DNA of 64,000 bases from Flavisolibacter ginsenosidimutans (GCF_007970805.1 NZ_CP042433.1:4526001-4590000); one strand, 5' to 3'; counted from the first letter of the stretch, positions 44,416 to 56,221 are shown. Numbers and translations: made by a program. Notes: a model not told the origin generated them from the sequence alone.

Positions 44416-44883
44416 ATGAAAAAAACACAGGTTCTTCTGGCTGCATGCTTTTGCATGATGGCAAGTTTTTCGGCTTCATCGCAAAAGTATCAATCTGCAT
44501 CCGACACGGTTAAGCTAAACAAAGAGTGGGTTGATGTTAGCAACGACATCGCCAAACTGACCTCAGAACTCACCATTGCACAGAACAATTTACCGGGCTA
44601 TCATACAAAAGCAACGGACGCTGTTTCCGATGCGCAAAGCTCCGCACAAAAAAGCAGCGACCAGGCGTATAAGGCAACCAACGGCGATTTGGGCGATGCG
44701 AAAAGCGCCAACAAAAAAGCAAAAAAAGCGCTCAACGATGCGAAAGACGCCAGCGATGCAAAAGACAAGGCCAACGATCAGCAAAAGAAAATAGACAAAC
44801 TGACTTCGCAATTGCAAAAAAAGCAAAAGCAACTTTCAGAGTTGGAAGAAATGCGGACAAACATCAGGGCAATGCACCAGTGA
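44416..44883 (+). CDS. periplasmic alanine/lysine-rich coiled-coil protein
   Basis: ATG 44416 gives 155 residues with a signal peptide (CMMASFSASSQ). The mature protein is almost wholly helical and rich in Ala, Lys, Asp and Ser, with heptad-like stretches (KKIDKLTSQLQKKQKQLSEL). A periplasmic stress or structural role is inferred from composition and neighbours; no family is recognised. Confidence 0.75.
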   Translation: MKKTQVLLAACFCMMASFSASSQKYQSASDTVKLNKEWVDVSNDIAKLTSELTIAQNNLPGYHTKATDAVSDAQSSAQKSSDQAYKATNGDLGDAKSANKKAKKALNDAKDASDAKDKANDQQKKIDKLTSQLQKKQKQLSELEEMRTNIRAMHQ

Positions 44884-45008
44884 TATTGGTCTATGAGAAA
44901 ACCTCTTTTGACGAAACTTCGGCCTCAATCTTCCTTGCCCACAAATGTCAAAAGCCTGCTAAACAAAGCCTCAAACATATTCAACACAAATAACTCCAAC
45001 TAAACAAC

Positions 45009-45386
45009 ATGACACAAAGCAGCAAAAAGCAATTCGGTGTATGGATGGATACGCATCAGGCAACAATAGTCGGAAGAGCAAATCCAGCCCTATCGGATTT
45101 TACCGTACTTGGTTATGCAGGTAACGCCGGAGCGAAGCCCAATACCAGCGAAAAGAACGAATACAACGATGAAAAAACCTTGCAGCATAAATTTTACAAG
45201 GAGATCCTAACGCACATGCAAAATGCGGAAGAAGTGCACGTAACCGGCACGGGTACGGCGCAGGAACAGTTTATGCGTTTTATGGCCGGTACGCCGCAGT
45301 TTAAAAATACCGCTACCCACGAAAGCACATCCAACAAAATGAGCAACGAAAAGCTGACAGCCTACATCGCTGCACGATTTAATTAA
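45009..45386 (+). CDS. small conserved-looking protein of unknown function
   Basis: The 125 residues start KKQFGVWMDTHQATIVGR and include YKEILTHMQNAEEVHVTGTG and a C-terminal TSNKMSNEKLTAYIAARF. The layout (a strand-rich start with a helical middle and a GTGTA-type loop) recalls the eRF1-like/baeRF-type host proteins, but the match is weak. It lies at the end of the stress region and has a strong terminator. Confidence 0.7.
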   Translation: MTQSSKKQFGVWMDTHQATIVGRANPALSDFTVLGYAGNAGAKPNTSEKNEYNDEKTLQHKFYKEILTHMQNAEEVHVTGTGTAQEQFMRFMAGTPQFKNTATHESTSNKMSNEKLTAYIAARFN

Positions 45387-45401
45387 GGCTCCATTTTTCT
45401 T

Positions 45402-45432
45402 AAAAGCCGCTCCAGAAACGGAAGCGGCTTTT
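45402..45432 (+). terminator. terminator after the 45009 gene
   Basis: AAAAGCCGCT and AGCGGCTTTT form a 10-bp stem with a T-rich end. Confidence 0.85.
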
Positions 45433-45463
45433 GTATTAGACGTTGACGCCATTACAGTAAGCC

Positions 45464-45640
45464 ATGTTAAAGTTTATTCCTGCGTTGATTGTTTTGACCT
45501 TGATACGGTTAAGCCTTCGGGTCAGTGATTCGACATTGTTAACTCCTAATAGGCGTAATTTGACAGGAAGGTTGTCAACGACGAATCAGCCGTTGCCCGA
45601 TTCCTACGGCGGTGTTCAATTCATTATCCATTCCGAATAA
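45464..45640 (+). CDS. possible short peptide gene
   Basis: An ATG at 45464 opens 58 codons: a hydrophobic start MLKFIPALIVLTLIRLSL, then polar sequence to a TAA at 45640. It might be a small secreted peptide. No supporting family, and the frame lies where the left edge of the RM island may fall, so it is weak. Confidence 0.2.
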   Translation: MLKFIPALIVLTLIRLSLRVSDSTLLTPNRRNLTGRLSTTNQPLPDSYGGVQFIIHSE

Positions 45641-45749
45641 GAGGGAATTACTTATTTGGTTCGTAGAAATTTCAAGACATGATTTTTTCAATGCTTCGGC
45701 ACTTGTTTTAAATCGCTATTTTGCCCTTTTGTAAAAAGCCTTTTTATTC

Positions 45750-47336
45750 ATGTCCGAAGACCAAAAGAAACAACTGGAGCAACAGCTCTGGAACATTGCC
45801 AACACGCTGCGAGGAAAGATGAACGCCGATGAATTCAGGGATTACATTCTCGGTTTCATTTTTTACAAATACCTCTCCGAGCGAATGAACCTGTATGCCG
45901 ATGAAATTCTAAAAGAAGACGGCATTACCTACAAAAGCATTGAGGAAACAACGGGCGAAGGCAGAGCCATTTTAGCGGCAATCAAAGAGCAAGCACTCAT
46001 CAAGCTCGGTTATTTTCTAAAGCCTTCCGAACTGTTTTCTGAAATTGCCCGTCGTGGCAATCAAGCAGTAGACGAAGAAAAAGGCGACAGCAAAAGCAAC
46101 TTCATTTTAGAAGACCTTGCCCGCATTCTCTCCAACATTGAGCAAAGCACGATGGGGACCGACAGCGAAGACGATTTCGACCACCTCTTCGAAGACCTTG
46201 ACCTTACCTCCACCAAGCTTGGACGCACAGAAAGCGCCAAGAACGAGCTCATTGCCAAAGTGCTGGCGCACCTGGACAAAATTGACTTTGGCCTGCAAAA
46301 CTCTGAGCTGGATATTTTGGGCGATGCCTACGAATACCTCATTGGAAAGTTTGCCTCCGGTGCAGGCAAAAAGGCCGGTGAGTTTTACACGCCGCAAGAA
46401 GTTTCTACCGTGCTGGCCAAACTCGTTACGACCGGTAAAAGCAAGCTACGCTCCGTGTACGATGCCACCTGTGGTTCGGGCTCTTTACTCTTGCGAGTGG
46501 CAAGAGAGGTAAAAGAAGTGAGTAATTTTTACGGGCAAGAGCTAAACCGCACCACCTACAACCTGGCCCGCATGAACATGATCCTGCACGGTGTGCATTA
46601 CCGGCAGTTCGACATTAAGCAGGAAGATACCTTGGAGCGGCCTGCACACATGGATAAAAAGTTTGAAGCCATCGTTGCCAACCCGCCGTTCTCGGCACAT
46701 TGGAGCGCAAGCCCCTTGCACCTGAGCGACGACCGCTTTAGCCAGTACGGACGCCTGGCGCCTCGCACCACCGCCGATTTTGCCTTTATCCAACACATGG
46801 TGCATCACCTGGCCGACAACGGCATTATGGCCGTGGTAGCGCCGCACGGCGTGCTGTTTCGGGGCGGCGCCGAAGCGCACATACGGCAGTACTTAGTGAA
46901 GGACAAAAACTACCTCGATGCGGTGATTGGTCTGCCGCCAAATATCTTTTACGGCACAGGCATACCCACGGCCATTTTGGTGTTTAAAAAATGCAAGGAA
47001 GACCCCGACCACATTGTGTTTATTGATGCCAGCAAGGGCTTTGAAAAAGTAGGCAATCAGAATTATCTGCGGCGGCCGCACATCGACAAAATTATCAGCA
47101 CCTACCGGGAGCGAAAGACGGAACCAAAGTACAGCTACGTGGCCACTCTGGCCGAAGTGGCGGCCAACGATTACAACCTGAACATCCCCCGGTATGTGGA
47201 TACGTTTGAACGGGAAAAAGCAATTGACATCAACACCGTTTCTGCAAACCTGAAAGCCTTGAACATAGAAAGACAGAAAATAGACAAAGTGATTGCAGGT
47301 TACTGCGCAGAGTTAGGCATTGCTACACCATTTTAA
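45750..47336 (+). CDS. hsdM: type I restriction-modification system, DNA methyltransferase subunit HsdM
   Basis: The 528-residue subunit has the N-terminal HsdM helical domain (QLWNIANTLRGKMNADEFRD), the SAM-binding motif I D238-ATCGSGS and the adenine N6 catalytic motif N311-PPF. The C-terminal part runs through ILVFKKCKEDPDHIVFIDAS. Length and sequence fit the EcoR124-like type IC family. It methylates adenine in the target recognised by HsdS. The three hsd genes are arranged M-S-R with gaps of 9 bases and a one-base overlap, so they form one operon. Confidence 0.96.
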   Translation: MSEDQKKQLEQQLWNIANTLRGKMNADEFRDYILGFIFYKYLSERMNLYADEILKEDGITYKSIEETTGEGRAILAAIKEQALIKLGYFLKPSELFSEIARRGNQAVDEEKGDSKSNFILEDLARILSNIEQSTMGTDSEDDFDHLFEDLDLTSTKLGRTESAKNELIAKVLAHLDKIDFGLQNSELDILGDAYEYLIGKFASGAGKKAGEFYTPQEVSTVLAKLVTTGKSKLRSVYDATCGSGSLLLRVAREVKEVSNFYGQELNRTTYNLARMNMILHGVHYRQFDIKQEDTLERPAHMDKKFEAIVANPPFSAHWSASPLHLSDDRFSQYGRLAPRTTADFAFIQHMVHHLADNGIMAVVAPHGVLFRGGAEAHIRQYLVKDKNYLDAVIGLPPNIFYGTGIPTAILVFKKCKEDPDHIVFIDASKGFEKVGNQNYLRRPHIDKIISTYRERKTEPKYSYVATLAEVAANDYNLNIPRYVDTFEREKAIDINTVSANLKALNIERQKIDKVIAGYCAELGIATPF

Positions 47337-47345
47337 AATTTCACC

Positions 47346-48653
47346 ATGGCAAAAAAGAAAACGATGCAACCAAAGCTGCGGTTTAAGGATGATGAAGGAA
47401 AAGAGTTTCCGGATTGGGAAGAGAAAACGATAGAAGATGTTGCAGAAATTGTTGGCGGTGGAACTCCAGATACCACAAAAGCCCAATACTGGAGTGGAGA
47501 TATTCAATGGTTCACACCAACAGAGTTGAAGCGCAAATATGTTGAACGAAGTAATAGAACAATTTCGTTGGAAGGGTTAAAGAATTCTTCAGCTAAACTG
47601 TTGCCAAAAGGAACACTTTTATTGTCAACACGAGCTACGATTGGAGACATAAGTATTGCGCTGAAGGAATGCACTACCAATCAAGGATTTCAATCGTTGA
47701 TAGTAAATGAAAAAAATTATAATGAGTTCATTTATTACTGGATACTTAATAACAAAAACCTTTTCTTAGAAAAAGCTAAAGGCTCAACATTCTTGGAAAT
47801 TGGTAAGGGCGAAGTGAAGCGCCTTCCCATTCAAATACCAAGTTTCTATGAACAAAAGAAAATTGCGGATTTCTTATGTGCCATTGACGAAAAGATAGAC
47901 ATTTTGGAAAAGGAGTTAGAAGAATTGAAGGCCTACAAAAAAGGAGTAATGCAAGCCATCTTTGCCTCTGCTTCCGATGCGACGGAGCGACGGTTAAAGA
48001 TTAAGGCTTTACAAGATACGAAAAAGCATTGCTTTTTTATTCGTTTCAAAGATGAAAATGGGGTTGATTTTCCTGATTGGATTGAAAAAAGATTGGGCGA
48101 GTTGATGACTTTTAAAAACGGCATCAATGCGGAAAAACATCAATACGGCAAAGGCGTTAAGTATATCAGCGTGTTGGACATAATAAACAACAACTTCATC
48201 ACATATGATAAGATAATCGGCTCGGTGGAAGTTTCAGAAAAAGAGTTTCAAATCAACGAAGTAACCTACGGTGATGTATTGTTTCAACGGAGTTCCGAAA
48301 CAAGAGAAGAAGCAGGGCAGGCAACTGTTTATTTGGATGAAAGACCGGCAACCTTTGGTGGATTTGTTATCAGGGGTAAAGCCATCGCAGAATACAATCC
48401 TGTGTTTATGAATTATCTTTTGAAAACAAGTGCAGCGAGAAAAGAGATTACCGATAAATGCGGCGGAAGTACCCGATATAACATCGGACAGGAAACGCTA
48501 AAAGAAGTAAAGGTTTCTTTACCGTGTATGCAAGAACAGAAAAAGATTGCAGGCTTCATGACCGCAATTGATGAGAAAATAGATTGTTCATCCAATCAAA
48601 TTCTAAACACCAAGCAATACAAACTAAGCCTGTTACAACAACTATTCAATTAA
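47346..48653 (+). CDS. hsdS: type I restriction-modification system, specificity subunit HsdS
   Basis: The 435-residue protein carries two target-recognition domains. The first (about 15-145) starts FPDWEEKTIEDVAEIVGGGT and the second (about 230-390) starts FPDWIEKRLGELMTFKNGIN. Each is followed by a helical conserved region: QKKIADFLCAIDEKIDILEK and QKKIAGFMTAIDEKIDCSSN. These dictate a bipartite target; the sequence itself cannot be read from the gene. The stop overlaps the hsdR start. Confidence 0.95.
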   Translation: MAKKKTMQPKLRFKDDEGKEFPDWEEKTIEDVAEIVGGGTPDTTKAQYWSGDIQWFTPTELKRKYVERSNRTISLEGLKNSSAKLLPKGTLLLSTRATIGDISIALKECTTNQGFQSLIVNEKNYNEFIYYWILNNKNLFLEKAKGSTFLEIGKGEVKRLPIQIPSFYEQKKIADFLCAIDEKIDILEKELEELKAYKKGVMQAIFASASDATERRLKIKALQDTKKHCFFIRFKDENGVDFPDWIEKRLGELMTFKNGINAEKHQYGKGVKYISVLDIINNNFITYDKIIGSVEVSEKEFQINEVTYGDVLFQRSSETREEAGQATVYLDERPATFGGFVIRGKAIAEYNPVFMNYLLKTSAARKEITDKCGGSTRYNIGQETLKEVKVSLPCMQEQKKIAGFMTAIDEKIDCSSNQILNTKQYKLSLLQQLFN

Positions 48654-51541
48654 TGAGTACCCAACCCGAACAGATATTAGAAGACAACTTGGTAAAGCAA
48701 TTGGGCTTATTGGGTTACGGCATCGTTACCATCAAAGACGAGCAAGGGCTTTTAAAAAACCTGCAAGCGCAATTAGAAAAGCACAACGGCATCAAGCTTT
48801 CCGACAAAGAATTTGCGCAGGTCCTAAATAAACTGAACAAAGGCAACGTGTTTGAACGGGCCAAAATTCTTCGGGATAAAGTCCTCTACATAAAAGACAA
48901 CGGCGATGCCGGTTACCTTGAACTGCTGAACATGGAACATTGGTGTCAAAACCAGTTTCAAGTAACAAGGCAGGTAACAATGGAAGGGAGCTACAAGAAC
49001 CGCTACGATGTTACGCTGCTCATTAATGGCCTTCCACTGGTGCAAATAGAACTCAAGCGCAGAGGGCTGGAACTTAAAGAAGCCTTTAACCAAACATCCC
49101 GCTATCAACGCCACTCCTATACGTCGTCTCATGGGCTGTTTCAATACATTCAACTCTTTGTCATCTCCAATGGCGTCAACACAAAGTATTACGCCAACAA
49201 CCGCCACCAGTCGTTCAAGCAAACCTTTTACTGGAGCGATGCGGAGAACAAAACGGTCCGGCAGTTAGAGCAATTTGCAAACGTTTTCCTGGAGCCTTGC
49301 CACATCAGCAAGATGATTACCAAATACATTGTGCTGCACGAAAGCGATAAGGTATTGATGGTGCTGCGTCCCTATCAATACTACGCTACCGAAGCCATTA
49401 TTGAACGGGTGAAGAACAGCACCAAGAACGGTTACATCTGGCACACCACCGGTTCGGGCAAAACACTCACGTCTTTCAAAGCCAGCCAAATATTGGTAGG
49501 CTTGCCGCAAGTACACAAAGTGGTGTTTGTGGTGGACCGCAAAGACCTCGATTATCAAACCACCAAAGAATACAACGCCTTTGCCGAAGGCAGCATAGAT
49601 GGTACCGACGATACAAAAACCCTGGTGGCTCAACTAACGGGTTCCTATAAAACAGCAGACGGAAAATTAAAGAGCACAAAGCTGGTTGTCACCACCCTGC
49701 AGAAATTGAACAGCGCCATTAGCAAGAGCCAGTTCCTGGCCCGCATGGAAAAGCTGAAAGACCAAAAGTTGGTGTTCATTTTTGACGAATGCCACCGCAG
49801 CCAGTTTGGCGATACGCATAACCGCATCAAAGCCTTCTTCAACAACGTGCAGCTATTTGGTTTTACCGGCACGCCCATTTTTGCCGACAATGCGGTAAAG
49901 AATGCCCTGGGCAAACGAACCACCAAAGAACTCTTTGACGAATGCCTGCACAAATACGTTATCACCGATGCCATAAGGGACGAGAACGTGTTGCGTTTTT
50001 CGGTTGAATACGTTGGCCGCTACAAACAAAAAGAAGGCAGCGCAACGGCCCTTGACATAAAGGTGGAAGACATTGACGTTCCCGAACTGATGGAGTCGCC
50101 GGACAGGCTGGAAAAGATTACCGATTACATCATTGCCAACCACGATAGAAAAACGCACCGCCGGGAGTTTACCGCCATGTTCTGCACAAGCAGCGTGGAT
50201 GCGCTCATTAAATACTACGACCTTTTTAAAAAGAAGAAGCTTGCTGGTGAACACAACCTGCGCATTGCCACCATTTTTTCGTACGGCGTGAACGAAGACG
50301 ACAAAGATGCCAACGGTTATTTTCCGGAGAACACAATGATGGAAGGCGACATACCGCCTTACGGTTCGCACAGTCGTGAAAAGTTGGACGAATACATTGA
50401 AGACTACAACCGGATGTACGGCTGCAAGTACAGTACAAAAGACAACGAGAGCTTTTACAATTATTACAAAGACATATCAAAGCGGGTAAAGAACCGGGAA
50501 GTGGACATTTTGCTGGTGGTGAACATGTTTTTAACTGGCTTTGACAGCAAGTATCTGAATACATTGTTTGTCGACAAAAACCTGAAGTACCACGGGCTGA
50601 TACAAGCCTATTCACGCACCAACCGCATTTTGAACGAGCAGAAATCGCAGGGCAACATTGTTTGCTTTCGCAACCTGAAAGAAGCCACCGACAAAGCCAT
50701 TACACTGTTTTCCAACAAGGAGGCGATTGAGGTTATCATTATGAAGCCGTATGAAGATTACGTAAGTAAGTTCAACGAAGCGGTTAATAAACTTTACTCC
50801 ATTACGCCAACCATCAACGATGTTGATGAATTGCCAAGCGAGGAAGAAGAACTGGAATTTGTAAAGGCCTTCCGTGAGCTGATGCGGCTGAAAAACATTC
50901 TGACCACGTTTGCCGACTTCAGCTTCGACAATTTAGAAATGGAAGAGCAGGAATTTGAAGATTACAAAAGCAAATACCTCGACATCCACGATAAAGTCAA
51001 GAGCAACACGGCCAAAGAAAAAGTCTCCATTCTGGACGATGTGGATTTTGAATTGGAGTTAATACACCGTGATGAAATCAACGTGGCGTACATCTTGCGC
51101 TTGCTCGCCAAATTAAAAGGCGGAACAAAGGCGCAAAAAGAACGGTACAAAAAAGAGATTGCCGATTTGCTATCCGGTGAAGTACAGTTGCGTAGCAAAA
51201 AAGAATTGATTGAAAAATTCATCAACGAAAACCTTCCCTTCATTGAAGACGACGATGAAATCGGTGATGCCTTCGAGGCCTTTTTGGATGAAGAAAAGGC
51301 AAAGGCATTAGTGCAGCTTTGCGAGGAAGAAAAGCTTTCACCGGATAAACTAAATGCGATTATTAGCGACTATCTTTTTACAGAACGTCCGCCCTTGCCA
51401 GATGACATTGTCGCCATGCTGGAAGTAAAGCCAAAAATCTTGGAGCGGAAAACTATCGTGGAAAGAGTGACGGGTAAAATTGTAAAGTTTGTTGAAACGT
51501 TTATTAACGGCATGGGCGAAGTGAGCGAGGTGAAGGTTTAA
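48653..51541 (+). CDS. hsdR: type I restriction-modification system, restriction/translocase subunit HsdR
   Basis: ATG 48653 overlaps the HsdS stop (TAATG). The 962-residue subunit has the N-terminal nuclease domain with RYDVTLLINGLPLVQIELKR (PD...ExK-type Asp and Glu-x-Lys), then the superfamily 2 translocase with Walker A Gly-Ser-Gly-Lys270-Thr and the DECH box at Asp378-His381. Later motifs include VVNMFLTGFDSKYLNTLFVD and SRTNRILN. The helical C-terminal domain connects to HsdM. The subunit cuts DNA far from unmethylated targets after ATP-driven translocation. Full length, no damage seen. Confidence 0.96.
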   Translation: MSTQPEQILEDNLVKQLGLLGYGIVTIKDEQGLLKNLQAQLEKHNGIKLSDKEFAQVLNKLNKGNVFERAKILRDKVLYIKDNGDAGYLELLNMEHWCQNQFQVTRQVTMEGSYKNRYDVTLLINGLPLVQIELKRRGLELKEAFNQTSRYQRHSYTSSHGLFQYIQLFVISNGVNTKYYANNRHQSFKQTFYWSDAENKTVRQLEQFANVFLEPCHISKMITKYIVLHESDKVLMVLRPYQYYATEAIIERVKNSTKNGYIWHTTGSGKTLTSFKASQILVGLPQVHKVVFVVDRKDLDYQTTKEYNAFAEGSIDGTDDTKTLVAQLTGSYKTADGKLKSTKLVVTTLQKLNSAISKSQFLARMEKLKDQKLVFIFDECHRSQFGDTHNRIKAFFNNVQLFGFTGTPIFADNAVKNALGKRTTKELFDECLHKYVITDAIRDENVLRFSVEYVGRYKQKEGSATALDIKVEDIDVPELMESPDRLEKITDYIIANHDRKTHRREFTAMFCTSSVDALIKYYDLFKKKKLAGEHNLRIATIFSYGVNEDDKDANGYFPENTMMEGDIPPYGSHSREKLDEYIEDYNRMYGCKYSTKDNESFYNYYKDISKRVKNREVDILLVVNMFLTGFDSKYLNTLFVDKNLKYHGLIQAYSRTNRILNEQKSQGNIVCFRNLKEATDKAITLFSNKEAIEVIIMKPYEDYVSKFNEAVNKLYSITPTINDVDELPSEEEELEFVKAFRELMRLKNILTTFADFSFDNLEMEEQEFEDYKSKYLDIHDKVKSNTAKEKVSILDDVDFELELIHRDEINVAYILRLLAKLKGGTKAQKERYKKEIADLLSGEVQLRSKKELIEKFINENLPFIEDDDEIGDAFEAFLDEEKAKALVQLCEEEKLSPDKLNAIISDYLFTERPPLPDDIVAMLEVKPKILERKTIVERVTGKIVKFVETFINGMGEVSEVKV

Positions 51542-52026
51542 AATGTAAAGCATCGTTCGTTTTCTATGTTTCCCGTGCAACAAAAAAGTCCCTTACTGTC
51601 CCTTTTCGGCCCAAAATGGACATTGCCTTTAATCGGCCTAATAATGTTTCTATAGCCATCTCATGACAACCCCAATATTGCAGCATGATCGCTGCATCGC
51701 TGCATCATGACTGCATCATCCAGAGCACCATCACGTACACATTTCAACCGCACGCTTTTGACATGACAGATTAGGCTAAAGAACAAGGATTGTTATTTTG
51801 TCACTGTTCTTCTCTCGCTGCGTAAAATATTTTCTCGCTTTTTTCAAAACTTTTTTTGCTTCTTTTTTCTGTCCCTTTTTAACCCATTCTAACCCTTATT
51901 GACCCTTTCTAACCACTCCGTAATTGCTCCGCAATTCCTCCAACTTTTACCCTTTCTGTTTTCGCTTTGGCACGAGAAAAAAAGGCTCAGGTTTTGATGC
52001 AGGGACGCAAACAAAATCAAATCCCT
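51542..52026. other. gene-free stretch with short tandem-like repeats
   Basis: Between hsdR and the coiled-coil gene. It contains TGCAGCATGATCGCTGCATC followed by GCTGCATCATGACTGCATCA (about 51678-51721), repeating GCTGCATC with spacing, and further on a run of TTCTAACCC/TTGACCC-like units (51874-51915). Such spaced repeats can be protein-binding sites or a replication/transfer region of an integrative element, but no known origin is recognised. Confidence 0.45.
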
Positions 52027-52968
52027 ATGAGTAGCAAGATCACGCAAGAAAAGTATGACCTGGTAAAAATTGAACGCCTCAAACACTACTTGGAATCAGC
52101 CGCAGAAAAAGGAAGACCCAAGTTCTATGAGGTCTTTGTCGATAACCTCAAAGCAGTGGATAAAACCAGCGACCCGGAAGCCTTTGACGAATACCTGGTT
52201 TACATGGGCGAAGACACCCGGCTGGTGAAAGTGCTCATTTATACCAGCACCGAAAGTTGTCCCCGCAACGACAAGTTCCTCTTCACGGTGACTTCTTCAG
52301 AAAAAGAAAGGGAAGAAAAAAGAAGAGGTGAATTATCCGGCATCGAAGTCGAAGAAAAAATTCATGCGGTAGTGCAACAAGAGCGGGAAAAGATGAACAC
52401 CGAGCTTTTGAGAAAAGAGCTGCAAGAAACAAAGGAAGACCTTGAGGAAGCAGAAAGCTACATTGAGGAACTGGAAAAGAAGCTCGTGGAAGCACGGAAC
52501 ACGAAAGCGGTGCAAAAGGAAAGCCTGGGCGAAGTGGTCTCGCTAGCACTGGAAAGCATCGTTCGCCGCAATACGCATCTTTTGAGCGGCATTCCGATGA
52601 TCGGACAAGGACTTGCCGGTGTGGTAGAACAGGACAACAAGCGCCTGGAAGAAACGGCCCTTCATTCACCCGAGGCCATTAAGGAGAGGAACGTAACGTT
52701 TACCAAACTATCGCCTGAAGAAAGTGCTTCTTCCAAATCCAAACCGCCATCCGTTTCCACCGAAGACCAACAAACGCTTGCGTATTTCAATTCGCTACGA
52801 CAAACTTTTACGGAAAGTGAACTTTTACAAGTACTGGACATCATTGCCCTTCTCTCGGAAGACAAAGACAATATTGCCTCCGTAGTGGACCTTTTGCAAC
52901 GTGAAGACGACAGCGAAGAAAGCGATGCCGCTGCCTTTACGCCTTCACAACAAGGAGCCAACTTTTAA
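52027..52968 (+). CDS. coiled-coil protein of unknown function in the recombinase island
   Basis: ATG 52027 (MSSKITQEKYDLVK) is taken; in-frame TTG and ATG further upstream give a basic tail without clear homology. The 313-residue product has a helical N-terminal region, a long coiled coil at about 100-180 (EKEREEKRRGELSGIEVEEK, KELQETKEDLEEAESYIEEL) and a C-terminal helical tail. Soluble. It starts a four-gene set with two small genes and the serine recombinase, so it may belong to the mobile element. Confidence 0.65.
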   Translation: MSSKITQEKYDLVKIERLKHYLESAAEKGRPKFYEVFVDNLKAVDKTSDPEAFDEYLVYMGEDTRLVKVLIYTSTESCPRNDKFLFTVTSSEKEREEKRRGELSGIEVEEKIHAVVQQEREKMNTELLRKELQETKEDLEEAESYIEELEKKLVEARNTKAVQKESLGEVVSLALESIVRRNTHLLSGIPMIGQGLAGVVEQDNKRLEETALHSPEAIKERNVTFTKLSPEESASSKSKPPSVSTEDQQTLAYFNSLRQTFTESELLQVLDIIALLSEDKDNIASVVDLLQREDDSEESDAAAFTPSQQGANF

Positions 52969-53003
52969 AACATCCATCCCTTTAAAAAACTAAACGACTT
53001 GTC

Positions 53004-53300
53004 ATGAAACAAGACTTCACGATACCCATTACTGTAAAGGCTTATAGCCGAAAAGAAGCCGAGGCCAAAATCAACGTGCTTTTGCAAGGCAGTGCGTTTA
53101 TCAAAGATTTCAACGTGCCCGATCTCGCAGGAGCAATCATCACCCATTTTGTTTGGGCGAAGCTTGGCGAAACAGCCAATAAAATACGGCTGGAAAAGTT
53201 GCAAGCAGCTGCACACCTCAAAGCCGAAAGACCGGTTGCGTCCATTCGTTTTGGGCTTAAACCGGCAGACAGCTCAATGCCGGTAAACAGCGGAAAATAA
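53004..53300 (+). CDS. small protein of unknown function in the recombinase island
   Basis: The 98-residue product begins MKQDFTIPITVKAYSRKEAE and has a predicted alpha/beta fold with a middle DLAGAIITHFVWAKLGETAN. It lies 35 bases after the coiled-coil gene and 52 bases before the next. No family. Confidence 0.6.
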   Translation: MKQDFTIPITVKAYSRKEAEAKINVLLQGSAFIKDFNVPDLAGAIITHFVWAKLGETANKIRLEKLQAAAHLKAERPVASIRFGLKPADSSMPVNSGK

Positions 53301-53352
53301 ACCTTATTTCAATTGATAATCAACAAATTGTATTTTAGTCAAATCAAATCCT

Positions 53353-53568
53353 ATGGAAAACGATATTGAAAATGAAAAACATGAAAGCTTGCTGAACGAG
53401 TACAGAAGCTTTGAAGAATTTAAAGCCATGAATAATGAGCAAATTTTAGAAATAGATCAGTTCTTACGGTTGTATGCAGAAGTGGTTTACAACTGTTTTG
53501 GCAGGCTTCAACAAAAAGCAAAAGTGATACATATAGACCATGACCAAGTAAGTTTAAGTGCCGCATAA
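53353..53568 (+). CDS. small acidic protein of unknown function in the recombinase island
   Basis: The 71-residue product is acidic and mainly helical (ESLLNEYRSFEEFKAMNNEQ, DQFLRLYAEVVYNCFGRLQQ). It sits 14 bases before the recombinase gene on the same strand and could be an accessory or directionality factor, but there is no homology to support that. Confidence 0.55.
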   Translation: MENDIENEKHESLLNEYRSFEEFKAMNNEQILEIDQFLRLYAEVVYNCFGRLQQKAKVIHIDHDQVSLSAA

Positions 53569-53582
53569 TAAATGATACCCTT

Positions 53583-55223
<1,641 letters not shown>

Positions 55224-55306
55224 CTACCTCGACAAGGCCGCAAAAATAAGTGTTGAACAAATATGGATGGTATAAAAATTTTAGTGGACTGCTAAAATCC
55301 TGTTTT

Positions 55307-56170
55307 ATGCAAAAAGGCGGCAAGGCAAAAAAGATTCGCAAGGCGCAATCGCAGCGAATGCCCGGCATTGAAGAAAAGATGGATCCCAAACCGCTTTCCC
55401 TAAAACCACAACCTTCAAAGAAACTGGCGGGCAAAGTAGCCCTCATCACCGGCGGCGACAGCGGCATCGGCCGCGCGGTGGCTTTGCTCTTTGCCGAAGA
55501 AGGCGCAGACATAGCCATTGCTTACCTGAATGAAGATGAAGATGCCTTTGAAGTACAGCGAATCGTGGAAGAAGAATTCGGACGCTCCTGTCTGCTGATT
55601 GGAGGTGACATGCGCAAAGAGCGGCATTGCAAAAAAATTGTGGACAGAACTATAAAGGAGTACGGCAAGCTTGACATCCTGGTGAATAATGCGGCCACGC
55701 AAACCGAGCAAAAATCGTTGACCGATATTACGGATGAGCAACTCTATGAAACCTTTGAGACCAACATTCTCTCCATGTTTCGTATCACCAAATTTGCGCT
55801 GCCGTATTTGAAAAAAGGTTCCTGCATCATCAACACCACATCGGTAACGGCTTACCGCGGCAGTCCTTCGCTGATTGATTATTCGGCCACCAAAGGAGCC
55901 ATCTTAACCTTTACCCGAAGCTTGTCGGGGAACCTTGTGGACAAAGGCATTCGCGTGAATGCCGTGGCGCCGGGACCCATTTGGACGCCCTTGATTGTCG
56001 GCTCTTTCAACAAAAAGAAAGTATCAACCTTTGGTAGCGATGTGCCCATGAAGCGTGCCGGTCAACCCGCCGAAGTGGCCACTTGTTATTTGTTTCTTGC
56101 TTCTGAAGATGCATCGTACATCACCGGGCAAGTGCTGCACCCAAATGGCGGAGAGATTGTGAACGGATAG
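55307..56170 (+). CDS. short-chain dehydrogenase/reductase (SDR, YghA-like)
   Basis: Start ATG 55307 (MQKGGKAKKI) excludes an unlikely N-terminal extension to 55250. The 287-residue protein has the NAD(P)-binding VALITGGDSGIGRAVALLFA, NNAATQTE and the catalytic Ser/Tyr/Lys set in NTTSVTAYR and DYSATKGAILTF. The extended N-terminus and GDSGIGRA match the YghA/YhdF subgroup of general stress oxidoreductases. Substrate unknown. Confidence 0.9.
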   Translation: MQKGGKAKKIRKAQSQRMPGIEEKMDPKPLSLKPQPSKKLAGKVALITGGDSGIGRAVALLFAEEGADIAIAYLNEDEDAFEVQRIVEEEFGRSCLLIGGDMRKERHCKKIVDRTIKEYGKLDILVNNAATQTEQKSLTDITDEQLYETFETNILSMFRITKFALPYLKKGSCIINTTSVTAYRGSPSLIDYSATKGAILTFTRSLSGNLVDKGIRVNAVAPGPIWTPLIVGSFNKKKVSTFGSDVPMKRAGQPAEVATCYLFLASEDASYITGQVLHPNGGEIVNG

Positions 56171-56221
56171 ATTTTTGCACAAATGAAATTTCTGGATCTT
56201 GTTTACCGGTTTGCTTGTCTT

